Translations under genes and position numbers: made by a program
Source: Bacteroidales bacterium
Lineage (GTDB): Bacteria; Bacteroidota; Bacteroidia; Bacteroidales; WCHB1-69
Direction: 5' to 3'
DNA length: 51,566 bases
Assembly (NCBI GenBank): GCA_031286285.1
Contig: JAITUN010000245.1
Location: 1-51,566, forward strand
Part shown: positions 1 to 8,869 of the stretch, in pieces
Numbering within the stretch: the stretch's first letter is position 1
Layout of the letters: every line of letters starts with the position of its first letter
The notes under the pieces: generated by a model
Databases searched by the model: none
Told to the model about the DNA's origin: nothing
What the model saw: the letters and a program-made list of their open reading frames with translations, nothing else

Positions 1-1107
1 AATTTCGTCTAACAACTCATTATTTTTAAACAGTTTGTATGAAGTAGATTCATTATCTTTATCCCAACTTATTGTAATCTTATCTATTCCTGAGCAGGCG
101 CTGAGGTTTTGCGGGGGCAACCAGGCGTTTGCCAACTCGGCTGTAGCTGCTAAAACAGCCTGTATAAAGGCTTGTACTAAATCCAATCTGTTTACACCGC
201 AATTATCACTGCCATGTACTCCAATAGTGTCGCATGGCTTATGATAGCAAGGGTTTTGTTTTTGATATTGCATATCGCTAATAAACAATGATGGGTATTC
301 ATAAATATTAAATGGCATGTGGTCGCCGCCATATACATCGCCATAACTATAGCTATCACTAAAACGGATAGTGGGAATAGAAGGCATATAGGTGTTTGCT
401 GTTTGTTGGTAATATTCAAAAAGCGCTTGAGAGATATAGGAATATCCTGAAGCCATTATGGTATTTGTACTATCCGGCGGAAACCAGCCAATCATATCCA
501 TATTAAAATGAGCAATAATGTTCATGTGTTCTGATGCACATTTTTCTGCAAAAGGCAAACTGCCTTGCAGCCAATACTCTTCTGCATTAAAGGGGACAAA
601 CATGATAGAACGTTTGGTCGGAAAATTTTTGAGTAATCGTGAACATTCTAAGACACCTGAAGTTCCTGAGGCATTGTCGTCAGCGCCCGGACCACTGGGA
701 GTGTCATAAGTTGAATGGTCATAATGAGAGGTTATCATAATATACTCATCGGGAAATTCGGTTCCTTTTTTTACTACCACCACATTACCCGCATCTAAAA
801 GTTGAGAATTAATATAAAACTTATGAATAGAAATATCCTCATATCCGTAAGATTCGAAATTGTCAACCAACCAATTTTGCACAATTAGCGCTTCCGGAGA
901 GGTTGCCTTTCGAATAAAACCCTGCATGTAGCGAATGTGAGCTTCAATACTGTCTTGCGAAACCTGATTGATGAGATTTACTACCTCCGGTTTGGTTTCT
1001 GTAATTATCGGATAGGATTGGTTTCTATTTCCTTTATTGTCAATTAATTGCTGGGCAGATAAAGAAAAACAAAAAAAAGCAAAAAAAAGAAGAGTGGTTT
1101 TTTTCAT
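1..1107 (-). CDS. M28-family metallopeptidase (partial, runs off the left edge)
   Basis: Minus-strand reading frame open from ATG at 1107 to position 1; signal-peptide-like start MKKTTLLFFAFFCFSLSAQ; motifs ITSHYDHSTYDTPSGPGADDNASGTSGVLE and FNAEEYWLQGS typical of M28 zinc aminopeptidases. Confidence 0.85.
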   Translation of the reverse strand, partial: MKKTTLLFFAFFCFSLSAQQLIDNKGNRNQSYPIITETKPEVVNLINQVSQDSIEAHIRYMQGFIRKATSPEALIVQNWLVDNFESYGYEDISIHKFYINSQLLDAGNVVVVKKGTEFPDEYIMITSHYDHSTYDTPSGPGADDNASGTSGVLECSRLLKNFPTKRSIMFVPFNAEEYWLQGSLPFAEKCASEHMNIIAHFNMDMIGWFPPDSTNTIMASGYSYISQALFEYYQQTANTYMPSIPTIRFSDSYSYGDVYGGDHMPFNIYEYPSLFISDMQYQKQNPCYHKPCDTIGVHGSDNCGVNRLDLVQAFIQAVLAATAELANAWLPPQNLSACSGIDKITISWDKDNESTSYKLFKNNELLDEI

Positions 1108-1211
1108 AAAGTGGTTAGTTAATATTATAATTATTAATTACAAGGATTACAAAATAAAAATAAAAATACAAAAATAAAAAATTTGAATAACAAAACACAT
1201 AAATATTTATT

Positions 1212-1219
1212 TACTTTTG
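1212..1219 (+). promoter_or_regulatory. Bacteroidetes-type -7 element (TACTTTTG) upstream of ackA
   Basis: Matches TAnnTTTG consensus, ~44 nt before the ATG at 1263. Confidence 0.5.
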
Positions 1220-1262
1220 CAGCCGTTAAAAAAAATCACAAATTATTATAAATCATTATTCT

Positions 1263-2459
1263 ATGAAAATTTTAGTATTAAATTGTGGGAGTTCTTCCAT
1301 CAAATATCAACTCATTGATATGGAACAAGCATCCTATGTACTAGCAAAAGGTATAGTTGAGCGTATCGGTTTGGAAATTGGAGAGTTTACCCATAAACCG
1401 GTTTCAGGCAGCAAATATTATGTTCAAATTCCGATAAAAGATCATGAGATAGGCATTAAGTTAGTTTTAGAAGCGCTTTTAGACAACAATCATGGAGTAA
1501 TTACTTCATTAGATGAGATTATAGCTGTTGGGCATCGCGTAGCTCATGGAGGTGAATATTTCAAGCACAGTATGGTATTGGGAGATAAAGAGTTGATAGA
1601 AATCAGAAATCTTTGTGAATTAGCTCCGCTACACAACCCTGCCAATTTGCTTGGTATTGAAGTAATGCTTAAAATGTTGCCAAAAGTGAAACAGATAGGT
1701 GTTTTTGATACCTCTTTTCACCAAACCATACCCATGGAAGCGTTTTTATATGGAATCCCATTTAAATATTACGAAGAAAACAAGGTTCGCAGATATGGAT
1801 TTCATGGTACTAGTCATAAATATGTAGCCCCTAAAGCAGCAAAACTATTGGGAAGAAACTATGAAGATTTGAAGATTATTGTTTGCCATTTGGGAAATGG
1901 AGCTTCTGTATGCGCCATCAAAAATGGAAAATCGGTGGATACTTCAATGGGATTTACACCGGTAGAGGGTTTAATTATGGGTACTCGTTGCGGTGACTTA
2001 GATTTGGGTGCATTGCTTTACATTGGCGAAAAAGAAGGAATGGATTTCAAGGCTATGAACACATTTGTTAATAAAAAATCCGGAGTAGCCGGAATTACAG
2101 GCGGAAGTTCAGATATGCGTGATATAGAAGCCGGAGTTGAGGTTGGTGATGAACGCAGCATTATAGCTCTTAAATGCTACTGTTATCGTGTAAAAAAATA
2201 TATTGGTGCTTATATAGCAGCTATGGATGGCGTGGACCTAATTGTGATGACCGGAGGAATTGGCGAAAACGATAAAAATGTAAGAGCAGAAATTCTCGGA
2301 AATCTTAAATTCTTTGGCGTTGATTTTAATCCTGATGCTAATTATGTAAGAGGAGAAGACAAACTACTTACCAAACCCGGTAGTAAAACCGCAGCTATGG
2401 TTATTACTACAAACGAGGAGTTGGTGATTGCAACTGATACATTGGAATTGATAAAGTAA
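1263..2459 (+). CDS. ackA: Acetate kinase
   Basis: MKILVLNCGSSSIKYQL, GHRVAHGGE, FDTSFHQTIP, RRYGFHGTSH, HLGNGASVCAI, MGTRCGDLDLG, TGGIGEN motifs. Confidence 0.97.
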   Translation: MKILVLNCGSSSIKYQLIDMEQASYVLAKGIVERIGLEIGEFTHKPVSGSKYYVQIPIKDHEIGIKLVLEALLDNNHGVITSLDEIIAVGHRVAHGGEYFKHSMVLGDKELIEIRNLCELAPLHNPANLLGIEVMLKMLPKVKQIGVFDTSFHQTIPMEAFLYGIPFKYYEENKVRRYGFHGTSHKYVAPKAAKLLGRNYEDLKIIVCHLGNGASVCAIKNGKSVDTSMGFTPVEGLIMGTRCGDLDLGALLYIGEKEGMDFKAMNTFVNKKSGVAGITGGSSDMRDIEAGVEVGDERSIIALKCYCYRVKKYIGAYIAAMDGVDLIVMTGGIGENDKNVRAEILGNLKFFGVDFNPDANYVRGEDKLLTKPGSKTAAMVITTNEELVIATDTLELIK

Positions 2460-2481
2460 TTTTTTATAATAATAACTGTTT

Positions 2482-2994
2482 ATGTTCGATATTTCCAAAA
2501 TTAGAACAGTAGATGATTTTCCCAAAAAGGGAATTAAATTTTATGATATTACAACGGTATTAAATGATACCGAATCTTTTCAAAAACTTTTTAAAGAAAT
2601 GCTGGAAAAAGCGCGAAAGTTAAAACCAGATGTGATTGTAGCATTAGAAGCGAGGGGTTACATCTTTGCACCCGCATTGGCATTAGCATTAAATATTCCT
2701 TTTGTCCCGCTTCGTAAAAAAGGAAAACTTCCTTATAAAACATTTTCCGAACAGTATAACTTAGAATATGGATGTGAAACAATTGAAGTTCACCAAGATG
2801 CTATGAAACCCAATCAACACATTTTAATTTGCGACGATATTTTAGCCACCGGAGGAACCGCAGAAGCAGCGGCAAAATTGATGCAACATTTTAACCCAAA
2901 ATCTATTGTTTTTCTATTCTTGATGGAATTGTCGTTTTTGAAAGGAAGAGATAGAATTGTAGATTTTATTGTGGAAAGTTTAATAATAGTATAA
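2482..2994 (+). CDS. apt: Adenine phosphoribosyltransferase
   Basis: DFPKKGIKFYDIT, ALEARGYIFAPALA, ICDDILATGGTAEAA (PRPP-binding motif). Confidence 0.93.
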   Translation: MFDISKIRTVDDFPKKGIKFYDITTVLNDTESFQKLFKEMLEKARKLKPDVIVALEARGYIFAPALALALNIPFVPLRKKGKLPYKTFSEQYNLEYGCETIEVHQDAMKPNQHILICDDILATGGTAEAAAKLMQHFNPKSIVFLFLMELSFLKGRDRIVDFIVESLIIV

Positions 2995-3019
2995 GTTTTT
3001 ATTATAATCAAAAATAATA

Positions 3020-3027
3020 TATTTTTG
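3020..3027 (+). promoter_or_regulatory. Bacteroidetes-type -7 element (TATTTTTG)
   Basis: TAnnTTTG consensus upstream of CDS at 3120. Confidence 0.5.
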
Positions 3028-3119
3028 CACCAATTTTTAAAAAGCAGAAATAGTAAAGCATGTTATAGTATAAACCATTTTTTATCAATTTAATATTCAT
3101 TTTTTAAACACAAACGCTT

Positions 3120-3788
3120 ATGAAAAAAATTTTTATGATTCTTGCAATTTTATTTGTTGCAGTAACTTTAAACGCCCAATTTTTTATTGGAGGCGAATTC
3201 AAAATTGACGTAGAAGGAAATCGAGCAAAACTTGACGCTGATAAAAATTTACAAAGAAATGTAACCAATTTTGAGTTTCTACTTGCACCTAAATTCGGCT
3301 ACTATTTTAATGATAAATTAGCAGTCGGATTGAAATTAGGTTTAGGTCCTAAATGTGAATTTGATAATACGAATAAGGATAATAAGAGTACCAAAACAGA
3401 ATTTAGTTGGGGTATTTATCCTTTTGTAAGATATTCCGTTTTTACGTATAAAAAATTTGCAATCATAATGGAGGGATCTATTGGCTTTGGAGGCACACAT
3501 GAGTTTGCAAAATATGGAAAAGAAAAGCAAAAAAACCTTCCCTATACAATAAATATTCAAGTGTTTAACATTACACCTGTACTCTCTTTTAACTTATCAG
3601 ATCATTGGCAATTAGAAGCAGGACTTAACTTCCTTGATATTGGATATGGTATTGACGTAAGAAAATCTTCAACACTAAGTGATAAGAAGTATAATAGTAC
3701 AGAAACTTCCCATAAGTTTAAGTTTATTGTTAACTCAAATACTATTATCAATACCGCATTTACAATAGGGGCTTCATATAAATTTTAG
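3120..3788 (+). CDS. Outer-membrane beta-barrel protein (hypothetical)
   Basis: Signal peptide MKKIFMILAILFVAVTLNAQ, alternating hydrophobic pattern, C-terminal ...IGASYKF. Confidence 0.7.
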   Translation: MKKIFMILAILFVAVTLNAQFFIGGEFKIDVEGNRAKLDADKNLQRNVTNFEFLLAPKFGYYFNDKLAVGLKLGLGPKCEFDNTNKDNKSTKTEFSWGIYPFVRYSVFTYKKFAIIMEGSIGFGGTHEFAKYGKEKQKNLPYTINIQVFNITPVLSFNLSDHWQLEAGLNFLDIGYGIDVRKSSTLSDKKYNSTETSHKFKFIVNSNTIINTAFTIGASYKF

Positions 3789-3807
3789 TTTTATTTGTGC
3801 CTGATTT

Positions 3808-5586
3808 ATGGCAGCTACTCGTATTTTCGATATTTTAGAAGAGCAAAAAAAATATCCGAAATCTGATATTTTTGCAAATAGACTGGGTGATGAATGGCGT
3901 ACTTTCAGCACCCAGTTTTATTATGAGATTTCACATACCATTGCCTACGCCCTCTTAGAAATGGGACTACAAAAAGGAGATAAAATTTCTACTATTATGA
4001 ATAATAGAGCCGAATGGAATTTTATGGATATGGGAATTACTTTAGCTAATATGGTACATGTTCCCATATATTCTACCCTGAATGAAAACGAATATCAATA
4101 TATTCTAAATCACTGTGATTGTAAAATTGTGGTTATTGGAATCGAAGCAATTTATAAGCGTGTGGAACCAATCTTAAACATTGTAGCTCAAAAACCTGAA
4201 ATCTTTACTATTGATGTCATTGAGAATAGACGGAGTTTTCAAGAAATAATAGATCTTGGTAAGCTTTTTGCTTCAAAATGGTATGATACTGTTGAAGAAA
4301 ACAAAAGAAATATTTCTACAGAAGAGATTGCTACCATAATTTATACTTCAGGAACTACCGGAAATCAGAAAGGGGTAATGTTGTCGCATAAAAATTTATG
4401 TAGCAACTTTATGCCTTTGACCAATTTACAACTTTTAAATCATACACACAAACTTTTAAGTTTTCTACCTCTATGCCATGTATATGAAAGAACAGTGATG
4501 TATCATTACCAATTTTTAGGTGCAAGTTATTATTATGCGGGGGGGGTGGGAACAATTGCCAAAGATATTCATGATATGAAAGCTGATGGCTTTTGTGCAG
4601 TACCCCGAGTTCTCGAAATGATGTTTGATAAACTTTATTCTGTTGGAAAAGATTTAAAAGGAATTAAAAGAATACTCTATTTTTGGGCATTTAAGTTGGC
4701 AACAAAATTTGACAACTATAATACAAACCCGTTTTATTTGTTGAAAATAAAGATTGCTGATAAGTTGATCTATTCAAAATGGCGGGAAAAGATGTCGGGA
4801 AAAGAAATGACAGTTGTTTCTGGAGGTTCTGCTATCCAAGAACGGATAATACGTTTGTTTACTGCTGCACAAATACGAGTTTATGAAGGATATGGTTTAA
4901 CAGAAACTTCTCCGGTAATTGCAGTGAATAATCCAAAAAAACGTATTCTTAAGCCTGGAACTGTAGGCGAAATTTTGAATGGAATAGAGTTTAAACTTGC
5001 TGACGACGGCGAGATCCTAACCAAAGGAAATTGCCTCATGATGGGATACTACAAAGATCCGGAATACACTAAACAAGTAATTGACGAAGAAGGATGGTTT
5101 CACACAGGAGATATTGGCGCTTTAGTTGAAAGCAGATTCTTAAAAATTACAGATAGAAAAAAAGAGATTTTTAAACTCTCACTGGGAAAATATATTGCGC
5201 CACAATTGATTGAAAATAAACTCAAAGAATCATCGTTTATTAGCAATGTGATGGTAATTGGCGAAAATGAAAAGTTTACTTCTGCAATTATTGTTCCAAA
5301 TATGAATGCTCTGCATTTTTGGTGTGCAAAACATCGCGTGCATTTTCATAACAATATTGAAATGATATCAATACCTGAAGTTACAAAACGCGTTCAAAAA
5401 GAAGTAGATAGAATAAACTCGCAACTCTCTGAACATGAACAGATTAAAAGGTTTCGTTTAGTTGCAGATGAGTGGAGTCCGATGTCGGGTGAACTCTCGC
5501 AAACTCTTAAACTTAAACGTGCTGTGATTTATAAAAAGTACGATGCTTTATGTCGAGAAATATACAACTATGATTTAAAGGTGTAA
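3808..5586 (+). CDS. Long-chain acyl-CoA synthetase / AMP-binding protein
   Basis: IIYTSGTTGNQKGVMLSH AMP-binding motif, YEGYGLTETSPV, DRKKEIFKLSLGKYIAPQ. Confidence 0.93.
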   Translation: MAATRIFDILEEQKKYPKSDIFANRLGDEWRTFSTQFYYEISHTIAYALLEMGLQKGDKISTIMNNRAEWNFMDMGITLANMVHVPIYSTLNENEYQYILNHCDCKIVVIGIEAIYKRVEPILNIVAQKPEIFTIDVIENRRSFQEIIDLGKLFASKWYDTVEENKRNISTEEIATIIYTSGTTGNQKGVMLSHKNLCSNFMPLTNLQLLNHTHKLLSFLPLCHVYERTVMYHYQFLGASYYYAGGVGTIAKDIHDMKADGFCAVPRVLEMMFDKLYSVGKDLKGIKRILYFWAFKLATKFDNYNTNPFYLLKIKIADKLIYSKWREKMSGKEMTVVSGGSAIQERIIRLFTAAQIRVYEGYGLTETSPVIAVNNPKKRILKPGTVGEILNGIEFKLADDGEILTKGNCLMMGYYKDPEYTKQVIDEEGWFHTGDIGALVESRFLKITDRKKEIFKLSLGKYIAPQLIENKLKESSFISNVMVIGENEKFTSAIIVPNMNALHFWCAKHRVHFHNNIEMISIPEVTKRVQKEVDRINSQLSEHEQIKRFRLVADEWSPMSGELSQTLKLKRAVIYKKYDALCREIYNYDLKV

Positions 5587-5595
5587 ATAATTTTA

Positions 5596-5603
5596 TATTT
5601 TTG
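5596..5603 (+). promoter_or_regulatory. Bacteroidetes-type -7 element (TATTTTTG) of tRNA-Leu
   Basis: TAnnTTTG ending 10 nt before the tRNA 5' end. Confidence 0.5.
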
Positions 5604-5612
5604 CCGCAAATT

Positions 5613-5696
5613 GCCATGGTGGCGGAATTGGTAGACGCGCCGGTCTCAAAAACCGGTGAGGTAACACTCGTGCCGGTTCGATCCCGGCCCGTGGTA
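5613..5696 (+). tRNA. tRNA-Leu(CAA)
   Basis: Acceptor GCCATGG/CCGTGGT, D arm GCGGAATTGGTAGACGCGC, anticodon arm CCGGT-CTCAAAA-ACCGG, long variable arm, T arm GCCGG-TTCGATC-CCGGC; CCA not encoded. Confidence 0.93.
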
Positions 5697-5697
5697 C
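5684..5697 (+). repeat. attL core (14-bp direct repeat)
   Basis: CCGGCCCGTGGTAC overlapping tRNA-Leu 3' end. Confidence 0.85.
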
Positions 5698-5791
5698 GAA
5701 AGAAAACGCTAATCGTTTAAAAATAAAATGGTTGGCGTTTTTGCTTTTATTGTTTTGGCACGTGTTTGGCATTTTATCAGAAAATAATGTA

Positions 5792-5829
5792 AAAAGCACC
5801 CAAAAAATCGTGTTTTTCAAGGTGCTTTT
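5792..5829 (-). terminator. Intrinsic terminator at left end of the element
   Basis: AAAAGCACC ... GGTGCTTTT 9-bp stem with T tract on the minus strand. Confidence 0.65.
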
Positions 5830-5902
5830 CGTTTGCATTAAAACAATGCCTTGCGGCATTAATTTCAAGTGCGAAGATATACTTTTTTACATAATGTAAA
5901 AT

Positions 5903-6103
5903 TCAATACGACATTCCATAATAAACAACTTCGTCAAAATAATCATTGAAAATGTTAGTGGCATCTCCTTCTTGAATTTCCATTCTTGTGTAAGTAATAT
6001 GCGTTAAATCGGGTTTTTCCGCAGTGTACTTGCCATCTTTTGTATCAGAAATAAAGTTTATTACTCTATCTGCTTCTTTGCTATAAGGTGCTGTATTTAA
6101 CAT
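5903..6103 (-). CDS. Small hypothetical protein (66 aa), last gene of the cargo
   Basis: ORF starts 8 bp after the stop of the SDH-type protease gene; same strand; followed by a terminator hairpin. Confidence 0.6.
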   Translation of the reverse strand: MLNTAPYSKEADRVINFISDTKDGKYTAEKPDLTHITYTRMEIQEGDATNIFNDYFDEVVYYGMSY

Positions 6104-6110
6104 AGTTATA

Positions 6111-7325
6111 TTATTTAAAAGTTATTTTTCTTTTCGATTGCGTTTCAATTTGATTTTTTATTGGCTTCAAATCAATTTCAAAGTTACAACCTAACCCATC
6201 ACATATTAAAACGTCGTTGTCTTGTATTTTATTATTTACTGGCAGTTGTAACTGTTTAATTTTATTACTGTCAATATCAACATAACCAGGTATTTCGTGT
6301 TTCTTACCACATTTAGGACAAGTAATGTTTAGTACGGTATAATCTATTGTATTTTGTTTATTTGGCATTGGAAAAGGGGCAGGAGCTGGCATATTTGCAT
6401 TTGCAACTGTTGCAGTTCTTGTCAATTGAAAATCTTCCCAAAAATATAATTTGTAATCAGTAGAAAAATCAAAAATCAATCTAATAATAGTTTTGATACG
6501 ATAGACAATATCTGCAAGTAATGGATTTTCATCAATATTTTCAATTATTAACACATCTTTCAAGTCGTCTATTTTTAAAGACCTACCGTGTGTCCGCCAA
6601 TTCATGTGGTCGCATAATTTATTGGCTACGTCTTCTGCTCGCTGTCTTCTCATTTCGGGAGTAACTGCTTGCTGTGTTGTTCGTGTGATAGTCCAATTCT
6701 TGAATTTATATTTTTCCAACCACTCTTTTACAAGGTCTTTGGCAAATTCCAAAGAATTGATAACTCCGTAAATTTCACCAGGAGATATTTGGGCAACCAT
6801 TATAGCGTCAAATGGATTTAATCGCCCGTTGATAGTCGCTTCACTTCTTTTTTGGTCAACCCATTCTTTATAGTCGTGTGCAGAAACTATAGAACGACCA
6901 ATTTTAATTTGTGCATCTATCGGTCCCAAACTCCCTGTTTCACACATATAGATGTTATCCCCCGACAATGCCAAAATAGTTCCTGCACTTTTTGCTTCCC
7001 CTGCAATTACAAAATTAACTTCTTCAAATTTTTTCCGTAGAAATTTTGCAATTTCTTCAGCAGCCTCACCACTACCACCTGGAGTTTCAAGATAAACATC
7101 TATTTGTTTTTTATCGGATTCTCGTAAAATATCTTGAATGGTATAAAAATCATCTTGCATAAGGCTTACATCTATACCTCGTCTTGCTTTGTTAAAATCA
7201 GCAGCATAGACAAAAAGGTTACGATTGGTCAAACCGTTATATTTTTCAATCAATACTTTAAGTTCGGCTTTCAATTCAAGCACCCCCCATCGTTTCGATA
7301 TATATTCATTCAATATACTTGCCAT
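6111..7325 (-). CDS. SDH-type (ClpP/SppA-fold) serine protease with C-terminal zinc ribbon
   Basis: VYLETPGGSGEAAEEIAKFLR, IAGEAKSAGTILALSGDNIYMCETGSLGPIDAQI typical of SDH_protease family; C-terminal CPKCGKKHE...CDGLGC. Confidence 0.85.
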   Translation of the reverse strand: MASILNEYISKRWGVLELKAELKVLIEKYNGLTNRNLFVYAADFNKARRGIDVSLMQDDFYTIQDILRESDKKQIDVYLETPGGSGEAAEEIAKFLRKKFEEVNFVIAGEAKSAGTILALSGDNIYMCETGSLGPIDAQIKIGRSIVSAHDYKEWVDQKRSEATINGRLNPFDAIMVAQISPGEIYGVINSLEFAKDLVKEWLEKYKFKNWTITRTTQQAVTPEMRRQRAEDVANKLCDHMNWRTHGRSLKIDDLKDVLIIENIDENPLLADIVYRIKTIIRLIFDFSTDYKLYFWEDFQLTRTATVANANMPAPAPFPMPNKQNTIDYTVLNITCPKCGKKHEIPGYVDIDSNKIKQLQLPVNNKIQDNDVLICDGLGCNFEIDLKPIKNQIETQSKRKITFK

Positions 7326-7348
7326 AATATTTTTTCATTATTGACGGG

Positions 7349-7356
7349 CAAAAATA
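7349..7356 (-). promoter_or_regulatory. Bacteroidetes-type -7 element (TATTTTTG) for the SDH-type protease gene
   Basis: Complement of CAAAAATA, 24 nt upstream of ATG at 7325; gene follows a terminator. Confidence 0.45.
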
Positions 7357-7373
7357 TTAAAAAATCAAACACT

Positions 7374-7399
7374 TAAAAAAGGGCGATAAAAAATCGCCC
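7374..7399 (-). terminator. Intrinsic terminator after the HSDR_N-like gene
   Basis: Perfect 7-bp stem GGGCGAT-AAAAA-ATCGCCC followed on the minus strand by TTTTTT. Confidence 0.75.
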
Positions 7400-7425
7400 A
7401 AAAATTGGTTCTTTCTTCATAATGA

Positions 7426-8520
7426 TTATTTCACATATTTTTGTATAGCAATAGAAAATTCATTTGAATATTTGAAAATATCATCAACACTATCTATGTC
7501 GTACTTGGTATAACTCCTGTCCTCGTTTTGTATTTCAATTTGTTTCTTTTCAGGATTATTTAAGTATAGACGACACGGACATTGACGCTGTGAGTCATCA
7601 ATCAATATAGAAAAGAATCTTTGAAAATCACGGTGCACAATTCTTTTTTGGTCAATATGGCTTCTTAATATTGATTTAACAATATAAAACCCCTCTATTT
7701 CTTCTTTTGTCGTTATCGTTCCGTCTTCATTAATTGCAACAATTCCTTCCGGCAGTTCTTTTGTTATTGGTGTTGATTTAGCCTCTTCGGTTGGCTCTTT
7801 TGCTTTTTCCTGTTTCTCAATAGCAGATTTCAGCCGTTCTGTTATCATGTCATTTATATACACCACGATAGAATGTTTTGTGAGTTCTGTAAATTGAGCG
7901 AGTATTTTTTCCGTAATTTTTCCATCGTAAATTTCTCTTGCTATCATCTTAACAAATTCAACTGACGGGGTCTCAAATTCTCGTTTCAATATTGCTTTTA
8001 TTTCTCCTGTATATTTAAGTTCACTTGCCGAGTTTATAATACTTTCAACATCAAAATAGGATTTGTGAAACTTTTTCAATTCTTCAATATGCTGTTCCTT
8101 CAAATCTGTTAAATTAACCTCTAAAAATGGCTTTTCATCCATTTTGTTATTCTCTTTTAAATCAGTGTAAAAACGGTAAATAATTCCATTTGTAAGAACG
8201 CCGAATTTTGCAGTTGATACATTGAAATAGCGCAATAATTGGTTATCGTGTAAATCTAATTCCTGCATCCAATGTTTACACTCCATTAAAATAACGGGCT
8301 TTTCATCTTTTAAAATAGCATAGTCTATTTTTTCACCTTTCTTTGTGCCTATATCACATGTAAATTCAGGAACAACTTCAAGTGGGTTAAATACATCGTA
8401 TCCTAATGCTTGAATAAACGGCATTATAAAAGCATTTTTTGTCGCTTCTTCTGTGCCGATATTGTTTTTCAGTTTTTCTATTCTCTCTGATAACTGTTTG
8501 ATTTGGTCTTTTAAGTCCAT
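7426..8520 (-). CDS. Standalone type I restriction R-protein N-terminal-like (HSDR_N_2) protein, putative PD-(D/E)XK nuclease
   Basis: NAFIMPFIQALGYDVFNPLEVVPEFTCDIGTKKGEKIDYAILKDEKPVILMECKHW: D...ExK core; no helicase domain. Confidence 0.8.
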   Translation of the reverse strand: MDLKDQIKQLSERIEKLKNNIGTEEATKNAFIMPFIQALGYDVFNPLEVVPEFTCDIGTKKGEKIDYAILKDEKPVILMECKHWMQELDLHDNQLLRYFNVSTAKFGVLTNGIIYRFYTDLKENNKMDEKPFLEVNLTDLKEQHIEELKKFHKSYFDVESIINSASELKYTGEIKAILKREFETPSVEFVKMIAREIYDGKITEKILAQFTELTKHSIVVYINDMITERLKSAIEKQEKAKEPTEEAKSTPITKELPEGIVAINEDGTITTKEEIEGFYIVKSILRSHIDQKRIVHRDFQRFFSILIDDSQRQCPCRLYLNNPEKKQIEIQNEDRSYTKYDIDSVDDIFKYSNEFSIAIQKYVK

Positions 8521-8659
8521 AGTTTATTGATTTTTTTGGTTAATAATTTATTGATTTATAATATGTTTAAAGTTTTTAGCACAAATGTCCTAACGCTATG
8601 TAATACAAAACGTTTCCTACTGTTTTGAAAGATTACTGCGAGATATAAGCGCAGACCCC

Positions 8660-8801
8660 CTATTAGTGCATAGGTATTGCCTTACCTTAATCCAAATAAG
8701 TAAAGTCCGCGCGAAATGCACGATTCACTTATTGCTTGTTGGATTAATAAGAATGGCAATTTTATGCACCCAAACAATAGCAAACGCTATCTAAGATAGC
8801 G
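8660..8801. ncRNA. Candidate structured RNA or structured origin: multi-helix stem-loop
   Basis: Nested inverted repeats GTGCATA/TATGCAC, ATTGCC/GGCAAT, TTAATCCAA/TTGGATTAA, ATAAGT/ACTTAT over 8666-8769, plus CGCTATCT-A-AGATAGCG at 8785-8801, in a 560-bp gap without a convincing ORF. Confidence 0.45.
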
Positions 8802-8846
8802 GCGCGAAAATAGCAAATTTTCATCTTTAAAAAAACGACCAAAAAA

Positions 8847-8869
8847 TGACGTTGATATTGACGTTGATA
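8847..8869 (+). repeat. Two direct copies of TGACGTTGATA, period 12
   Basis: TGACGTTGATA T TGACGTTGATA. Confidence 0.85.

Noticed and set aside
5593-5868. 91-aa minus-strand ORF containing VPRAGIEPARVLPHRFLRPARLPIPPPW
   Set aside because: It is the antisense translation of the tRNA-Leu gene, a well-known spurious ORF pattern.
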